Source: Rhodococcoides fascians NBRC 12155 = LMG 3623 (GTDB lineage Bacteria > Actinomycetota > Actinomycetes > Mycobacteriales > Mycobacteriaceae). From it: 64,000 nt of DNA. Shown one piece after another: positions 44,027-54,433 of this stretch. Under the pieces are notes generated by a model. That model saw only the letters and a program-made list of their open reading frames with translations, did no database searches and was not told the origin of the DNA. Location of the stretch: NCBI RefSeq assembly GCF_001894785.1, contig NZ_BCWW01000008.1, forward strand, positions 62,001 through 126,000. Direction: 5' to 3'. A program made the translations under genes and the position numbers. Positions within the stretch are counted from its first letter, which is position 1. Every line of letters begins with the position of its first letter.

Positions 44027-45219
44027 GACGGAGTCCCAGCAGCTTCGCGCGGCTCGTCGTGATCGTTCGCGTGTTGCGACCGCAACGACTTGATGGTGTC
44101 GATCAGCACGTCGATGGTCACGGTGCCGACGTACTCGCCGCGATTGCCGGTGACGGTCGCCGTCGCATTGCCCTCGGACAGTAGAGCTTCCAGAGCATCC
44201 TGCAGGGTCGACTGGGTCGACACCAGTTCTCCCATCGGCACCCCGACGTCACGGAGGCTCCCCACACCCGCGAGGTGGCGTCGATCCGTCCACCGAATCG
44301 GGCGTCTACGGGAATCGACGATGATTCCCCAGGCTTCGGGATCCGATCCCAGCGCGGAGTTCATCGACTCCACCGAGTCGTCCTCGCCGAACACCGGCAC
44401 GTCGGACAGCTCGATGTCGCGTACTCGCATCAACGTCAGCTGCTTCAACGCGGCTCCGGCTCCGACGAACCCGGCCACGGTGTCGTCGGCCGGGTTGGCG
44501 AGCACCGCCTCGGGGGTGTCGTACTGGAGGATCGTGGACTGGTTACCGAGCACGGCGATGCGGTCACCGAGCTTGACCGCCTCGTCGAAATCGTGCGTGA
44601 CGAAAACGATGGTCTTGCCCAATTCTGCTTGCAGACGCATCAATTCGTCCTGCAGCAACCCGCGGGTGATGGGGTCGACGGCACCGAACGGTTCGTCCAT
44701 CAACAGCACCGGGGGATCGGCGGCAAGAGCGCGTGCGACTCCGACGCGTTGCTGCTGACCGCCGGAGAGCTGCCGCGGATAACGCTGGCGATAGACCGCC
44801 GGATCGAGGCCGACGAGGTCCAGCATCTCGTCCGTGCGGTCGTCGATTCGCTTCTTGTTCCACCCGATGAGACCCGGCACCATCCCGACGTTCTGCGCAA
44901 TCGTCATGTGCGGGAACAGGCCTGCCTGCTGAATGGAATAACCGATGGTGCGGCGCAACTCGTTCGGATCGATCGACAGTGCGTCCTTGCCACCGATCGT
45001 GATGCGGCCCGATGTCGGCTCGATCAGACGGTTGATCATGCGCATCGTCGTCGTCTTGCCGCAACCGGACGGCCCGACGAGTACGACGACCTCGCCCGCG
45101 GGGATGGTCATCGACACGTTGTCGACGGCAGCGAGCTTCTGCCCCGGGTAGCTCTTGGTCACGTTCTCGAGCACGATTTCCGCGCCGGAGACATTCGATG
45201 TACGGGTCGAGTCACTCAC
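44023..45219 (-). CDS. OpuC-type osmolyte ABC transporter ATPase with CBS domains
   Basis: A 398-residue ATPase. Walker A is GPSGCGKTTT (about 50-59), Q-loop IQQAGLFPHM, signature LSGGQQQRVG (about 150-159), Walker B VLLMDEPFGAVDP. The C-terminal ~130 residues form a CBS pair (ESMNSALGSDPEAWGIIVDS and LSEGNATATVTG), as in OpuA/OpuC ATPases, where CBS domains sense ionic strength. Starts with GTG 45219, overlapping the upstream permease gene by 8 bp. Substrate assumed to be glycine betaine, choline or carnitine by family. Confidence 0.92.
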   Translation of the reverse strand: MSDSTRTSNVSGAEIVLENVTKSYPGQKLAAVDNVSMTIPAGEVVVLVGPSGCGKTTTMRMINRLIEPTSGRITIGGKDALSIDPNELRRTIGYSIQQAGLFPHMTIAQNVGMVPGLIGWNKKRIDDRTDEMLDLVGLDPAVYRQRYPRQLSGGQQQRVGVARALAADPPVLLMDEPFGAVDPITRGLLQDELMRLQAELGKTIVFVTHDFDEAVKLGDRIAVLGNQSTILQYDTPEAVLANPADDTVAGFVGAGAALKQLTLMRVRDIELSDVPVFGEDDSVESMNSALGSDPEAWGIIVDSRRRPIRWTDRRHLAGVGSLRDVGVPMGELVSTQSTLQDALEALLSEGNATATVTGNRGEYVGTVTIDVLIDTIKSLRSQHANDHDEPREAAGTPS

Positions 45220-45862
45220 GGATACCCCTCGAGGTGGTCAGTTTGCCGATCAACACGTAGATCCCATCGAGGATCAACGCCAGCAGGACGATCAGGACAG
45301 TGCCGGTCAGAGCCTGCGGTAGAGCTGTGGGGCTACCCACGCGGGCGAGGCCCGAGAAGAGGAGGTTGCCGAGTCCGGGACCCTTGGCGTACGCGGCGAT
45401 GGCGAGAATGCCCATGGCCATCTGCGTACTGACGCGCATGCCGGTGAGGATCGACGGCCACGCGAGTGGGATCTCGATGCGGCGCAACACCAGAGCGCGG
45501 CTCATTCCGATTCCGCGAGCCGCGTCGGCAACGGCCGGATCGACGGCTGCCAAGCCCACCACGGTGTTGCGGATGATGGGGAGAAGCGAGTACAGAACGA
45601 GTGCTGTCACAGTGGGTTTGACGCCCAGACCCAGCACCGGAATGAGAACTCCGAGCAGTGCGAACGACGGGATGGTGAGAACCGTACTCGCCAGGGCCGT
45701 CGCGACTGCGGAGCCCGCAGGGCTTCGGTACACGAGCACACCGATCGCCACCCCGATGACGGTTGCAATGACGACACATTGAATGACGGCCGACACGTGG
45801 AGATACGAATCGATCGCCAACTGCCTTCGCCGCCCGACAATGAAGTCCCACAGAGCGTCCAT
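45212..45862 (-). CDS. OpuC-type ABC transporter permease (first)
   Basis: A 216-residue permease, first gene of the operon. Hydrophobic segments include SAVIQCVVIATVIGVAIGVL. The EAA loop is VADAARGIGMSRALVLRRIE, about residues 117-136, and SLLPIIRNTVVGL precedes it. ATG 45862. The operon order is permease, ATPase, permease, binding protein. It separates glnE from glnA1, which are neighbours in M. tuberculosis. Confidence 0.9.
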   Translation of the reverse strand: MDALWDFIVGRRRQLAIDSYLHVSAVIQCVVIATVIGVAIGVLVYRSPAGSAVATALASTVLTIPSFALLGVLIPVLGLGVKPTVTALVLYSLLPIIRNTVVGLAAVDPAVADAARGIGMSRALVLRRIEIPLAWPSILTGMRVSTQMAMGILAIAAYAKGPGLGNLLFSGLARVGSPTALPQALTGTVLIVLLALILDGIYVLIGKLTTSRGIRE

Positions 45863-45992
45863 GCAGTTGTAGTCCTCTGTTCGGCTGAGCGCGGATGCTT
45901 TTCTGTACCCCGTCGTTACCCATTCAAACGTCAGGTGAACCCTTTTGCAGCGAAACGACGAAATGGCTTCGGCGACAAGCCCATTCGAACCG

Positions 45993-46028
45993 CGAACGCC
46001 CGACCGGGTCAGCCCGGTCGGGCGTTCG
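45993..46028. terminator. Hairpin terminator between glnA1 and the osmolyte operon
   Basis: CGAACGCCCGACCGGG pairs perfectly over 16 bp with 46013-46028 around a TCAG loop. It lies 42 bp past the glnA1 stop codon (transcribed leftwards) and before the next operon on the same strand. There is no U-tract. Confidence 0.8.
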
Positions 46029-46069
46029 TGGACTATCGACGGGTCACCGACGAAAGATGACCCGAGAAC

Positions 46070-47506
46070 TCACACGTCGTAGTAGAGCGAGAACTCGTAC
46101 GGGTGCGGACGCAGGTTGACCGGAGCGATCTCCTGCTCACGCTTGAGCGAGATCCACGTCTCGATGAGGTCGGTGGTGAAGACGCCACCCTCGGTGAGGT
46201 AGTCGTGGTCGGCCTCGAGACGGTCGATGACCGCGTTGAGCGAGGTGGGTGCCTGAGGAATGTTCTTGGCTTCCTCGGGCGGCAACTCGTAGAGGTCCTT
46301 GTCGACCGGAGCCATCGGCTCGATCTTGTTCTTGATTCCGTCCAGGCCCGCCATCATCTGAGCGGCGAAGTTCAGGTACGGGTTGCCCGAGGAGTCCGGC
46401 GCGCGGAACTCGAGGCGCTTGGCCTTCGGGTTGTTACCGGTGATCGGGATGCGCACTGCCGCAGAGCGGTTGCGCTGGCTGTAGACCAAGTTGATGGGGG
46501 CCTCGTAGCCCGGCACCAGGCGGTGGTACGAGTTGATCGTCGGGTTGGTGAAGGCCAACAGCGACGGAGCGTGGTGCAGAATGCCGCCGATGTAGTGACG
46601 TGCCAGATCGGACAGTCCGGCGTATCCGGCCTCGTCGTGGAAGAGGGGCTTGCCGTCTTTCCACAGCGACTGGTGCACGTGCATGCCCGAGCCGTTGTCT
46701 CCGAACAGGGGCTTCGGCATGAACGTCGCGGACTTGCCGTTCTTCCATGCGGTGTTCTTGACGATGTACTTGAAGAGCTGCAGATCGTCGGCCGCGCGGA
46801 GCAGCGTGTTGAACTTGTAGTTGATCTCCTGCTGACCGCCGGTGCCGACCTCGTGGTGGGCACGCTCAAGCTCGAAGCCTGCGTTCTGCAGGTTGGTCGA
46901 GATCTCGTCACGCAGGTCGACGTAGTGGTCGTACGGTGCGACGGGGAAGTAGCCACCCTTGTAGCGGACCTTGTAGCCAAGGTTCGGTCCGCCGTCGGCC
47001 TCGGTCTCGGCTCCGGTGTTCCACCAACCCGAGGACGAGTCGAGCTCGTAGAACGCGCCGTTGGCCTGCGAGTCGAAGCGCACGGAATCGAAGATGTAGA
47101 ACTCGGCCTCGGCACCGAAGAACGCGGTGTCGGCGATGCCGGTGCTGGCCAAGTACTCCTCGGCCTTGCGCGCAACGTTGCGCGGGTCGCGGCTGTACGC
47201 CTCACGCGTGAACGGGTCGTGGACGAAGAAGTCCATGTTGAGGGTCTTCGCGTTGCGGAACGGGTCGATCTGAGCGGTGGCGTAGTCCGGCAGCAGAATC
47301 ATGTCGGACTCGTGGATCGACTGGAAGCCGCGGACGGACGAGCCGTCGAACGCGAGGCCGTCTTCCAGTGTGTCGGCCGTGAACGCCTTGGCAGCGATGG
47401 AGAAGTGCTGCTGTGCACCCGGCAGATCCGTGAATCGGATGTCGACGTATTCGATTCCTTCATCTGCGATGAACTTGATGACCTCTTGGGCCGTGGAAAA
47501 CGCCAC
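46070..47506 (-). CDS. glnA1: Glutamine synthetase, GlnA1 type
   Basis: A 478-residue type I-beta glutamine synthetase, the main ammonium-assimilating enzyme, same length as M. tuberculosis GlnA1. Motifs are [72 protein letters not shown] and [19 protein letters not shown]. The adenylylation tyrosine is in [15 protein letters not shown] (about residue 405), so GlnE control applies. The GTG at 47506 has TAAGGAG 8 nt upstream; an in-frame start further up is not needed. A GlnR-type site is 51 bp upstream. Confidence 0.97.
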   Translation of the reverse strand: MAFSTAQEVIKFIADEGIEYVDIRFTDLPGAQQHFSIAAKAFTADTLEDGLAFDGSSVRGFQSIHESDMILLPDYATAQIDPFRNAKTLNMDFFVHDPFTREAYSRDPRNVARKAEEYLASTGIADTAFFGAEAEFYIFDSVRFDSQANGAFYELDSSSGWWNTGAETEADGGPNLGYKVRYKGGYFPVAPYDHYVDLRDEISTNLQNAGFELERAHHEVGTGGQQEINYKFNTLLRAADDLQLFKYIVKNTAWKNGKSATFMPKPLFGDNGSGMHVHQSLWKDGKPLFHDEAGYAGLSDLARHYIGGILHHAPSLLAFTNPTINSYHRLVPGYEAPINLVYSQRNRSAAVRIPITGNNPKAKRLEFRAPDSSGNPYLNFAAQMMAGLDGIKNKIEPMAPVDKDLYELPPEEAKNIPQAPTSLNAVIDRLEADHDYLTEGGVFTTDLIETWISLKREQEIAPVNLRPHPYEFSLYYDV

Positions 47507-47556
47507 GCTTTTGCTCCTTAGTTGAGAGTCCGTCGAACTGACGGTATGGACTCGGT

Positions 47557-47594
47557 GTTGCCCGCCCGTCAAGCTCGTGTTTCGCCCGTGTTAC
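47557..47594 (-). promoter_or_regulatory. Four-element GlnR-type operator upstream of glnA1
   Basis: On the glnA1 strand the order is GTAAC, N6, GAAAC, N6, TTGAC, N6, GCAAC, every gap being exactly 6 bp. GlnR of actinobacteria recognises gTnAC-N6-GaAAC repeated with the same 22-bp periodicity, so three elements match fully and TTGAC differs only at its first base. The distance to the start codon (about 51 bp) leaves little room for a promoter between, so the start of transcription should be mapped. No glnR gene is in the window. Confidence 0.7.
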
Positions 47595-47675
47595 ACGTCG
47601 TGGTTCACGGTTGGCACGAACAACAGTACGTCCACCCGTTTTTCCGCGCGCCCGACCGCGCCTATCCTGGGAATC

Positions 47676-48140
47676 ATGGCACGAATGACAGGGTCCTGGT
47701 TGTCCGGACCGGCGGCCGCGAACCCACGACCGCCGCAGAACTTCCGTGGGGAACAACTCGGTCTGCCCGCACAGGGCATCGGCGCACTCGCCGGAACCGG
47801 TCGTAGAGTCCTGGCGTTGCTGCTGGACTGGACGATGGCCACCGGTGTGGCGTCGCTGATTCTCGGCGGTTACACCACCAGCGGGCTGATCTCGACGATC
47901 GTGCTGGCCGTGTGGTTCGTCGTAGGAATCGCGAGCGTCTCGCTGTTCTCGTTCACCCCGGGGCAGTTCATCGTGGGAGTGCAGGTGGGACGCATCGACG
48001 CCCATGCGCGAGTCGGTTTCGTCCGGGCATTGGTGCGGCAGCTCATTCTGCTGTTCGTCGTCCCGGCCGTGATCACCGACATGGACGGCCGGGGAATGCA
48101 CGACCGCGCAACGGGAACAGCCCTGCTGCGGACCCGCTGA
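47676..48140 (+). CDS. RDD-family membrane protein
   Basis: A 154-residue protein equivalent to Rv2219A. A Pro/Gly-rich cytoplasmic start is followed by RRVLALLLDWTMATGVASLI, the RDD motif position (Arg and Asp in TM1), then TM2 (LISTIVLAVWFVVGIASVSL) and TM3 (LVRQLILLFVVPAVI), ending in DRATGTALLRTR, the conserved C-terminal element. Function is unknown; some family members are ion antiporters. The start is ATG 47676, divergent from glnA1. Confidence 0.87.
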   Translation: MARMTGSWLSGPAAANPRPPQNFRGEQLGLPAQGIGALAGTGRRVLALLLDWTMATGVASLILGGYTTSGLISTIVLAVWFVVGIASVSLFSFTPGQFIVGVQVGRIDAHARVGFVRALVRQLILLFVVPAVITDMDGRGMHDRATGTALLRTR

Positions 48141-48177
48141 GGGGTCGACGCACCAGGGCTGTCGGTCGAAATACGGG

Positions 48178-48933
48178 TCAGCGACGCTTCATGGTCCGCT
48201 GAACGCCCTTCATCTTGGCCCCACCGGGAATCGGTCCCTTGGGCATTGCCGGGCCACCCTTGGTTCCCAACGCGGCCAGCCGGGACTCGATGGTGTCCAT
48301 CCGCTTGCCGTCGATGTTCTTCGGCAGCTTCGACAGGTACTTCTGCAGACCCGACAGTGGAATCTGGTTCTCCCCGTTGCCGACGATGATGTCGTAGATC
48401 GGAGTATCGCCCACCAGCCGGGCGGTCTTCTTCTTCTCCTGGGCCAGCAGGGTCTTCACACGCTGCGGCGCACCCTCGGCCACGAGTATCACTCCGGGCT
48501 TCCCGATCACCCGGTGCACGGCGTCGAGATGAGTGGTGCCTGCGATCGCATTGGTGACACGCCACGATCCCTGAAGATTGTCCAGGGCCCACGCCGCAGC
48601 ACCGGCCTGACCGTCGGCCTTCTTGTACACGGACTTCTGAACCCGCCGGCCGAAGATGATGAACGCGACCAGCACGCCCAACAGGAGACCGATGGGGAGA
48701 AGGAACCACTGGAAGCCGAAGGCCAGACCGATCAGGAAGCCGATCAGCCCGAGACCGACCACCGCTCCGATCATGAGCGGAAGGAGAGCCTTGTCGTCCT
48801 TACGCTGCATCTGGAACGCCTGCCACAACTGGCTGCGCCGTTCCTTCGATGCCTGCTTGCGGGCTGCCTTGGCAGCCGCCTTTGCTTCCTTGCTGGGCTT
48901 TGCCGCTTTGCCAGCTTTACTGCCGTTCGCCAT
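48178..48933 (-). CDS. DUF4191 membrane protein
   Basis: A 251-residue protein equivalent to Rv2219. A Lys/Ala-rich basic N-terminus (residues 1-45), two TM helices (about 50-70 and 75-95, LLPLMIGAVVGLGLIGFLIG and FLLPIGLLLGVLVAFIIFG), then a cytoplasmic domain with VIGKPGVILVAEGAPQRVK and a basic C-terminus. No function is known. It lies just upstream of nothing on its strand except lipA, 61 bp away, so it is probably expressed with the lipoate genes. Confidence 0.87.
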   Translation of the reverse strand: MANGSKAGKAAKPSKEAKAAAKAARKQASKERRSQLWQAFQMQRKDDKALLPLMIGAVVGLGLIGFLIGLAFGFQWFLLPIGLLLGVLVAFIIFGRRVQKSVYKKADGQAGAAAWALDNLQGSWRVTNAIAGTTHLDAVHRVIGKPGVILVAEGAPQRVKTLLAQEKKKTARLVGDTPIYDIIVGNGENQIPLSGLQKYLSKLPKNIDGKRMDTIESRLAALGTKGGPAMPKGPIPGGAKMKGVQRTMKRR

Positions 48934-48994
48934 ACCTCACAGGATACGGCCTGTGCCGACGCTCACGTGCATCGCGCCACGTCGAGTGGAGCGA

Positions 48995-50008
48995 TCAGCG
49001 AGGAGCCAGCCGAGCCATCAACGAGCTGGCCTCCTGAGAAGCTTCGCCGCCGTCGGTGAGGTGGCTCATGCTCTCGGGCAGTTCGCGACCGTGGTGTGCC
49101 ATGGCCTGCGCGTAGAGGCGTCCGGCGCGGTACGAGGAGCGGACCAACGGGCCGGCCAGCACGCCGGCGAACCCGACATCGGTGGCGTAGTCGGAGTGCT
49201 CGACGAACTCCTCCGGCTTGACCCACCGCTCGACGGGGTGGTGCCGCGGTGACGGTCGCAGGTACTGGGTGATCGTCAGGATGTCGCAGCCCGCCTCGTG
49301 CAGGTCGCGAATCGCTTCCTGGACTTCCTCGGGAGTCTCGCCCATGCCGAGAATGAGATTCGACTTGGTGACCAGACCGTCGTCACGCGCTGCGGTGATG
49401 ACGTCCATCGACCGCTGGTACCGGAATGCGGGACGGATGCGCTTGAAGATGCGCGGCACGGTCTCGACGTTGTGGGCCAACACCTCCGGGCGGGAGGAGA
49501 ACACCTCGGCCAGCTGATCGGGCTTGGCGTTGAAGTCGGGGATCAGCAGCTCGACGCCGGTGTTGGGGTTGAGCTTCTTGATGTACCGGACGGTCTCTGC
49601 GTAGAGCCACGCACCACCGTCTTCGAGGTCGTCGCGGGCGACACCGGTGATCGTGGAGTAGCGCAGGCCCATGGCCTGCACACTCTCCGCCACGCGGCGA
49701 GGCTCGTCACGATCGAGATCCTCGGGCTTGCCGGTATCGATCTGGCAGAAATCGCATCGACGGGTGCATTGTTCGCCGCCGATGAGGAAGGTCGCCTCGC
49801 GATCTTCCCAGCATTCGTAGATATTCGGGCAGCCGGCTTCCTCGCACACCGTGTGCAGACCCTCACGCTTCACAAGACCTTTGAGCTCGGTGTATTCCGG
49901 GCCCATCTTGGCTTTGGTCTTGATCCAGCTGGGTTTGCGTTCGATGGGGGTCTCCGCATTTCGGATCTCGAGGCGGAGCAGCTTGCGTCCTTCTGGGGCC
50001 ACAGTCAC
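48995..50008 (-). CDS. lipA: Lipoyl synthase
   Basis: A 337-residue radical-SAM enzyme that inserts sulfur at C6 and C8 of protein-bound octanoate. The auxiliary cluster cysteines are in [16 protein letters not shown] and the radical-SAM cluster in [18 protein letters not shown] near the C-terminus carries the conserved Ser ligand. [17 protein letters not shown] and [16 protein letters not shown] segments also match. It starts at GTG 50008, 10 bp after lipB on the same strand. Confidence 0.97.
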   Translation of the reverse strand: MTVAPEGRKLLRLEIRNAETPIERKPSWIKTKAKMGPEYTELKGLVKREGLHTVCEEAGCPNIYECWEDREATFLIGGEQCTRRCDFCQIDTGKPEDLDRDEPRRVAESVQAMGLRYSTITGVARDDLEDGGAWLYAETVRYIKKLNPNTGVELLIPDFNAKPDQLAEVFSSRPEVLAHNVETVPRIFKRIRPAFRYQRSMDVITAARDDGLVTKSNLILGMGETPEEVQEAIRDLHEAGCDILTITQYLRPSPRHHPVERWVKPEEFVEHSDYATDVGFAGVLAGPLVRSSYRAGRLYAQAMAHHGRELPESMSHLTDGGEASQEASSLMARLAPR

Positions 50009-50018
50009 GCCAGCAATG

Positions 50019-50810
50019 CTACGCGCCGAACCGAACCGTGGTGAATTGCGGGTTCACCGTCGCGGTGGTGATCTCCGGGTGCTCGAGCTCGTGCTCTCTG
50101 ACCGGCATCGATCCGTCCAACGCGGCCAGAACTGCCGTCGTGACCGACTCGAGTACCTCGGCGACCGGGACGTCTCGCCCCAGCTCGAGCGACAGCGACG
50201 TCACACCGGCGTCGGCGATTCCGCACGGCACGATCGCGTCGAAACCCGTCATCGCCGAATTGCAGTTGAGGGAGAAGCCGTGCAGGGTCACGCCGCGCTG
50301 AACTCGCACGCCGATGGCCGCGATCTTGCGTTCGGGTAGAAGCACGCCGTCGCGAACCTCGGACGCGAGCCACACCCCGGACCTGCCGTCCACCCGCCCG
50401 CACGCGATGCCGTGATCGGACACCACGGAAATCAGCGCTTCCTCGATCCGGCGGACGTACTTGACGACATCGATCGGCTGCGCCAGCGCGACGATGGGGT
50501 AGCCGACCAGTTGACCCGGCCCGTGCCAGGTGATCTTGCCGCCGCGGTCCACCTCGACCACGGGGGTACCGTCGCGCGGCATGTCTTCTTCCGAGGTGCG
50601 CCGCCCCGCGGTGTACACGGAAGGGTGCTCGAGCAACAGCAACGTGTCCGGGCCCCGATTGTCGGCGCGGGCGTCGGCCAGTTCCCGCTGGAGAGCCCAC
50701 GCCTGGGTGTACTCGACGGTGCCCAGCTCTCGCACGACGACCGGTTCGCTGCTGGCCCGGGCCGAGTCGGTGCCGGTGGCCGGAATCGACGGGGCGTTCA
50801 CGTCACTCAT
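50019..50810 (-). CDS. lipB: Lipoyl(octanoyl) transferase
   Basis: A 263-residue enzyme that moves octanoyl groups from acyl-carrier protein to lipoyl domains, supplying the LipA substrate. [31 protein letters not shown] (about 90-108), and the catalytic pair Lys in [11 protein letters not shown] and Cys in [14 protein letters not shown] are present. The extended N-terminus ([20 protein letters not shown]) is poorly conserved and a later start is possible; ATG 50810 is the first in frame. Confidence 0.96.
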   Translation of the reverse strand: MSDVNAPSIPATGTDSARASSEPVVVRELGTVEYTQAWALQRELADARADNRGPDTLLLLEHPSVYTAGRRTSEEDMPRDGTPVVEVDRGGKITWHGPGQLVGYPIVALAQPIDVVKYVRRIEEALISVVSDHGIACGRVDGRSGVWLASEVRDGVLLPERKIAAIGVRVQRGVTLHGFSLNCNSAMTGFDAIVPCGIADAGVTSLSLELGRDVPVAEVLESVTTAVLAALDGSMPVREHELEHPEITTATVNPQFTTVRFGA

Positions 50811-50831
50811 GAACCGAGACGCTACGCCGGG

Positions 50832-51722
50832 TCATGAGCCGACAGCCACCCGCAGTGCCTCGCCCACGGTGTTGTGCTCGAAGGTGTAGCCCGCGTCCTC
50901 GAGTGCCTTGGGAATGGCTCGCGGCCCGGTCAGGATCGCCTCCTCGGCGAATTCACCGATGACCGCTTTCAGGGCGAATCCGGGCACCACCCACGGGGCC
51001 GGACGATGCACCGCTCGCGACATCGCGCTGTTGAACTGGGCGTTGGTCACCGGAGTCGGCCCCACCATGTTGACCGGTCCGCGCAGCGAGTCGTTCTCGA
51101 TACCGTGCACGATGGCACCGACTTCGTCTTCCAACGAAATCCACGGGAAGTACTGGCGGCCACTGCCCAATCGACCACCGAGCGCGAACAGGTACAGCGG
51201 GCGCAGCTTGCCCAGCATGCCGCCGCGCTGCGACAGCACCACACCGCTGCGCAACAGAATCGTGCGAACACCTGCCTCCGACGCCGCAGCCGTGGCGTTC
51301 TCCCAATCGCGGCACACCTCGGCGAGAAATCCGTCTCCTACCGGAGCGGTCTCGTCGACCACGCGGTCGCCGGTGTCACCGTAGAAATTGACGCCGCTGG
51401 CATTGATCAGGGTGGGGACACCCGCGTCGGCCGCAGCCGACGCGATCACCTCGGTAGGCGCTATGCGGCTGTCGCGCACCAGCTGCTTGTACGCACCGGA
51501 CCATCTTTTGTCGCCGATACCGACACCACACAGATTGACGACCGCATCGGCACCGGCCAGCACAGCGGGGTCGATACTGCCGTGCGACGGGTCCCACTGC
51601 GACTCGTCCGGTCCCGCCGGTGAACGTCTGACCAGTCTGGTGACGTCGTGGCTGCGGCCGCGCAGAGCTGCAACGAGAGCTGTGCCGATCAAGCCTGATG
51701 AACCTGCAATGACTACGCGCAT
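50832..51722 (-). CDS. TIGR01777-family NAD-dependent epimerase
   Basis: A 296-residue short-chain dehydrogenase-like protein equivalent to Rv2216. [18 protein letters not shown] (3-20) is the dinucleotide-binding motif; [14 protein letters not shown] and [17 protein letters not shown] (active-site Tyr in NFYGD) are family signatures, followed by the C-terminal DUF1731 element ([19 protein letters not shown]). Substrate is unknown; the family is often associated with lipoate or cell-division genes. It starts at ATG 51722 with GGAGG 11 nt upstream. Confidence 0.9.
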   Translation of the reverse strand: MRVVIAGSSGLIGTALVAALRGRSHDVTRLVRRSPAGPDESQWDPSHGSIDPAVLAGADAVVNLCGVGIGDKRWSGAYKQLVRDSRIAPTEVIASAAADAGVPTLINASGVNFYGDTGDRVVDETAPVGDGFLAEVCRDWENATAAASEAGVRTILLRSGVVLSQRGGMLGKLRPLYLFALGGRLGSGRQYFPWISLEDEVGAIVHGIENDSLRGPVNMVGPTPVTNAQFNSAMSRAVHRPAPWVVPGFALKAVIGEFAEEAILTGPRAIPKALEDAGYTFEHNTVGEALRVAVGS

Positions 51723-51871
51723 GTGAACGAAAGCCTCCTTGACGCACTCCGGGGCACCATTCGCGAACGAATGATGCCCCGGATGCTCTGTCCGTGCCCC
51801 TGGTGAACGAGACCCCGATGCGAATGTTTCGCGCTCCTACGAGAATACGTGGCGCGACACTCGCCGGTTGT

Positions 51872-53665
51872 CTACAGACCCAGATCGGCCTCGAACGATG
51901 CCACTTCGAGACGCTGCTTGATCGTCGTCAGGAAGCGTCCTGCGTCGGCTCCGTCCACCAACCGGTGGTCGTAGGTGAGCGGCAGGTAGCACATCGAGCG
52001 AACACCGATCGACTCGTTGCCCGAGTCGTCCTTGACGACGACGGGACGCTTGACGATCGCACCCGTACCCAGCATGGCCGCCTGCGGCGGAACCAGGATC
52101 GGGGTGTCGAACAGCGCGCCCTGGCTGCCGATGTTGGTGATCGTGAACGTGCCACCGGACAGCTCGTCGGGCTTGAGTCCACCCGAACGTGCGCGGGTGG
52201 CGATGTCGTTGATCGCCCGCGCGAGTCCGGCCAGCGACAGGTCGCCGGCGTTGTGGATGACGGGGGAGAGCAGGCCCTGCTCGGTGTCCACGGCGATGCC
52301 GAGGTGGACATCGGCGTGGTACGTGATCTCCTTGGCGTCCTCGTTGATGCTGGCGTTGACGTTCGGGTGAGCCTTGAGTGCTTCCACGACCGCCTTCGCG
52401 AAGAACGGCAGGTACGTCAGGTTGACGCCCTCGTTCTCGGCGAACTTCGCCTTCGCCTTGGTACGCAGGCCGGCGATCTTCGTCACGTCGACCTCGAAGG
52501 TCTGCGTCAGCTGAGCAGAAGTCTGCAGCGACTCACGCGTCTTCTTCGCGGTGATCTGACGAATTCGGTTGATCTTCTGCGTGGTGCCGCGCAGGTGTGC
52601 GAGCTCGGGACGAACTCCCGCGGTCGCCGGTGCTGCGGGCTTCGACGCTGCGGCGGGTGCCGCGGCCTCGGCCGGAGCAGCGGGAGCCTTCTTGGCCTCG
52701 GCTGCAGCGAGAACGTCCTGCTTGCGGATGCGTCCACCCACGCCGGTGCCCTTGACGGACGACAGATCGACGTCGTTGTCCGACGCCAACTTGCGGACCA
52801 GAGGAGTGACGTACGGGCTCGAATCGCCCGACGGTGCCGATTCCTTGGCGGGAGCGGCCTTGGGAGCCTCCTGCTTCGGTTCGGGCTTCGGCTCGGCCTT
52901 GGGAGCTTCCTTCTTGGGGGCTTCCTGCTTCGGCTCGGGCTTCGGCTCTTCCTTGGGCTCTTCGGCCTTCGGGGCCTCGGGCTCCGGAGTTGCCTCGGGC
53001 TCGGGGGCCTTCTCGGCGGGCGAGCCGGAGCCGATGACTGCGAGCTGGCCGCCGACGGCCACGGTGTCGTCTTCCTCGGCGGAGATCTCGAGCAGGGTGC
53101 CTGCGACCGGAGACGGAATCTCGGTGTCGACCTTGTCCGTGGACACCTCGAGAAGCGGCTCGTCCACTGCAACCTCGTCGCCGACGGCCTTGAGCCAGCG
53201 AGTCACGGTGCCCTCGGTGACGGACTCACCCAATTCGGGCATCGTCACCGGGGTGCCGGATCCGGACGAGTCCGAGGAGCTGGAAGAGGCACTTGCTGCG
53301 GGAGCTTCCTGCTCGGCCTGCGGCTCGGGCTCGGCTGCGGGAGTGGGCTCCTCGGCAGGCTCCTCCGGTGCCGACTCCTCGGCGGGAGCGGCGTCCTCGG
53401 CCGGCGCGTCGGACGAGGAAGACTCGTCCGCGTCACCGATCTGAGCGAGCTCGCCACCGATCTCGACGGTGTCGTCTTCCTGAGCGACGATCTTGGTGAG
53501 AACACCGGCAGCAGGCGACGGGATCTCGGTATCGACCTTGTCCGTGGAGACTTCGAGCAATGGCTCGTCGACTTCGACGGTGTCGCCTTCTTGTTTGAGC
53601 CACCTCGTGACAGTTCCCTCGGTGACACTCTCACCGAGAGCTGGCATCTGGACGGAGAAGGCCAT
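51872..53665 (-). CDS. dlaT: Dihydrolipoamide acyltransferase (E2), two lipoyl domains
   Basis: A 597-residue E2 acyltransferase, equivalent to Rv2215 DlaT/SucB, shared core of the pyruvate (and possibly 2-oxoglutarate) dehydrogenase complex. Two lipoyl domains at about residues 3-78 and 118-195 carry [15 protein letters not shown], whose Lys is lipoylated. Between and after them are Ala/Pro/Glu/Lys linkers, the second with repeats such as [11 protein letters not shown]. Then a subunit-binding domain ([20 protein letters not shown]) and the catalytic domain ending in [15 protein letters not shown]. The ATG at 53665 has GAGGAG upstream. It uses lipoate made by the two genes 1 kb away. Confidence 0.95.
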   Translation of the reverse strand: MAFSVQMPALGESVTEGTVTRWLKQEGDTVEVDEPLLEVSTDKVDTEIPSPAAGVLTKIVAQEDDTVEIGGELAQIGDADESSSSDAPAEDAAPAEESAPEEPAEEPTPAAEPEPQAEQEAPAASASSSSSDSSGSGTPVTMPELGESVTEGTVTRWLKAVGDEVAVDEPLLEVSTDKVDTEIPSPVAGTLLEISAEEDDTVAVGGQLAVIGSGSPAEKAPEPEATPEPEAPKAEEPKEEPKPEPKQEAPKKEAPKAEPKPEPKQEAPKAAPAKESAPSGDSSPYVTPLVRKLASDNDVDLSSVKGTGVGGRIRKQDVLAAAEAKKAPAAPAEAAAPAAASKPAAPATAGVRPELAHLRGTTQKINRIRQITAKKTRESLQTSAQLTQTFEVDVTKIAGLRTKAKAKFAENEGVNLTYLPFFAKAVVEALKAHPNVNASINEDAKEITYHADVHLGIAVDTEQGLLSPVIHNAGDLSLAGLARAINDIATRARSGGLKPDELSGGTFTITNIGSQGALFDTPILVPPQAAMLGTGAIVKRPVVVKDDSGNESIGVRSMCYLPLTYDHRLVDGADAGRFLTTIKQRLEVASFEADLGL

Positions 53666-54043
53666 GTCTGTTGACTCCTCGACAGTTGTATGCGGGTGAT
53701 GTAGTTCTTACGACTTGTGGTCGCAGACCATTGTGCTGGCGGAACAGGGTTCATGGACGAGAGTTGGGTGATTCGGTTCGACGGAGGCACCGGTGCGATC
53801 GACACTCACCGAGCACGTTCGGCTCGATCCAGCGCCCACGTCGACACTCCCTCTCGGCAACTCACTTACTCACTTCACGAGCCTTGGTTCACAATCAAGA
53901 GAGCTGAACCCTCTAATGTCATCCTTCCATTGATGTCGCCTCGCCGTTCCCCTAGGGCGTGCAACACGCCTGTCGAACTGGTGGGTAACAAAGATCCGGC
54001 ACCGAAACTCGGACTTCGCCGGCCGTACGAAAGAGGAGTTCGC
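53666..54043. other. Intergenic region between dlaT and the 113-residue gene
   Basis: A 378-bp gap between divergent genes. No coding region with protein-like character is visible, and no strong hairpin. The dlaT ribosome site is at its left end and an AGAGGAG for the next gene at its right end, so promoters for both should lie here; I cannot place them. Confidence 0.5.
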
Positions 54044-54385
54044 GTGGGATTGTTCGATCGATTCAAGTCGAGCGGCGGGGGCGCGAAACGGGCACCCGAA
54101 GGCTCGGTTGCCCAGTACCTGGCCGATTGGACCTCGGCGCGAATCGGCGTCGAGGCCTATGTGGAACCGAAAACGACGGTCACGCCGCTGACGGTGGTTC
54201 TGGTCGCGAACGACGGTGAGTGGACGCGTCGACCGCTCGATGAAAAATATGTACGAAAGATCGGATCGGACCTGAAGATTCCGGTGTACGACGTCCGCAA
54301 GACGGGCTATCCGCAGCGGATGCGTGATCACGACGCTCGGCAGAAGATCGTTCGGCAGCGCGAACAACAGCAGCGCGACAGCTGA
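54044..54385 (+). CDS. Conserved actinobacterial protein of unknown function
   Basis: A 113-residue protein beginning GLFDRFKSSGGGAKRAP, a pattern of a short positive helix followed by a linker. A compact alpha/beta part follows (GVEAYVEPKTTVTPLTVVLV, DGEWTRRPLDEKYVRKIGSD) with a basic C-terminal helix (RQKIVRQREQQQR). GTG 54044 is chosen because AGAGGAG lies about 7 nt upstream and the frame before it is not protein-like. Convergent with pepA. Function unknown. Confidence 0.75.
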   Translation: MGLFDRFKSSGGGAKRAPEGSVAQYLADWTSARIGVEAYVEPKTTVTPLTVVLVANDGEWTRRPLDEKYVRKIGSDLKIPVYDVRKTGYPQRMRDHDARQKIVRQREQQQRDS

Positions 54386-54387
54386 CA

Positions 54388-54426
54388 CCGTCCGTGCGCG
54401 AGGGCATGGGCCTCGCGCACGGACGG
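54388..54426. terminator. Bidirectional hairpin terminator between the 113-residue gene and pepA
   Basis: CCGTCCGTGCGCGAGG pairs perfectly over 16 bp with 54411-54426 around a 7-nt loop. It sits 2 bp after one stop codon and 7 bp before the other, so it serves both converging genes. Confidence 0.85.
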
Positions 54427-54433
54427 GAGACGA

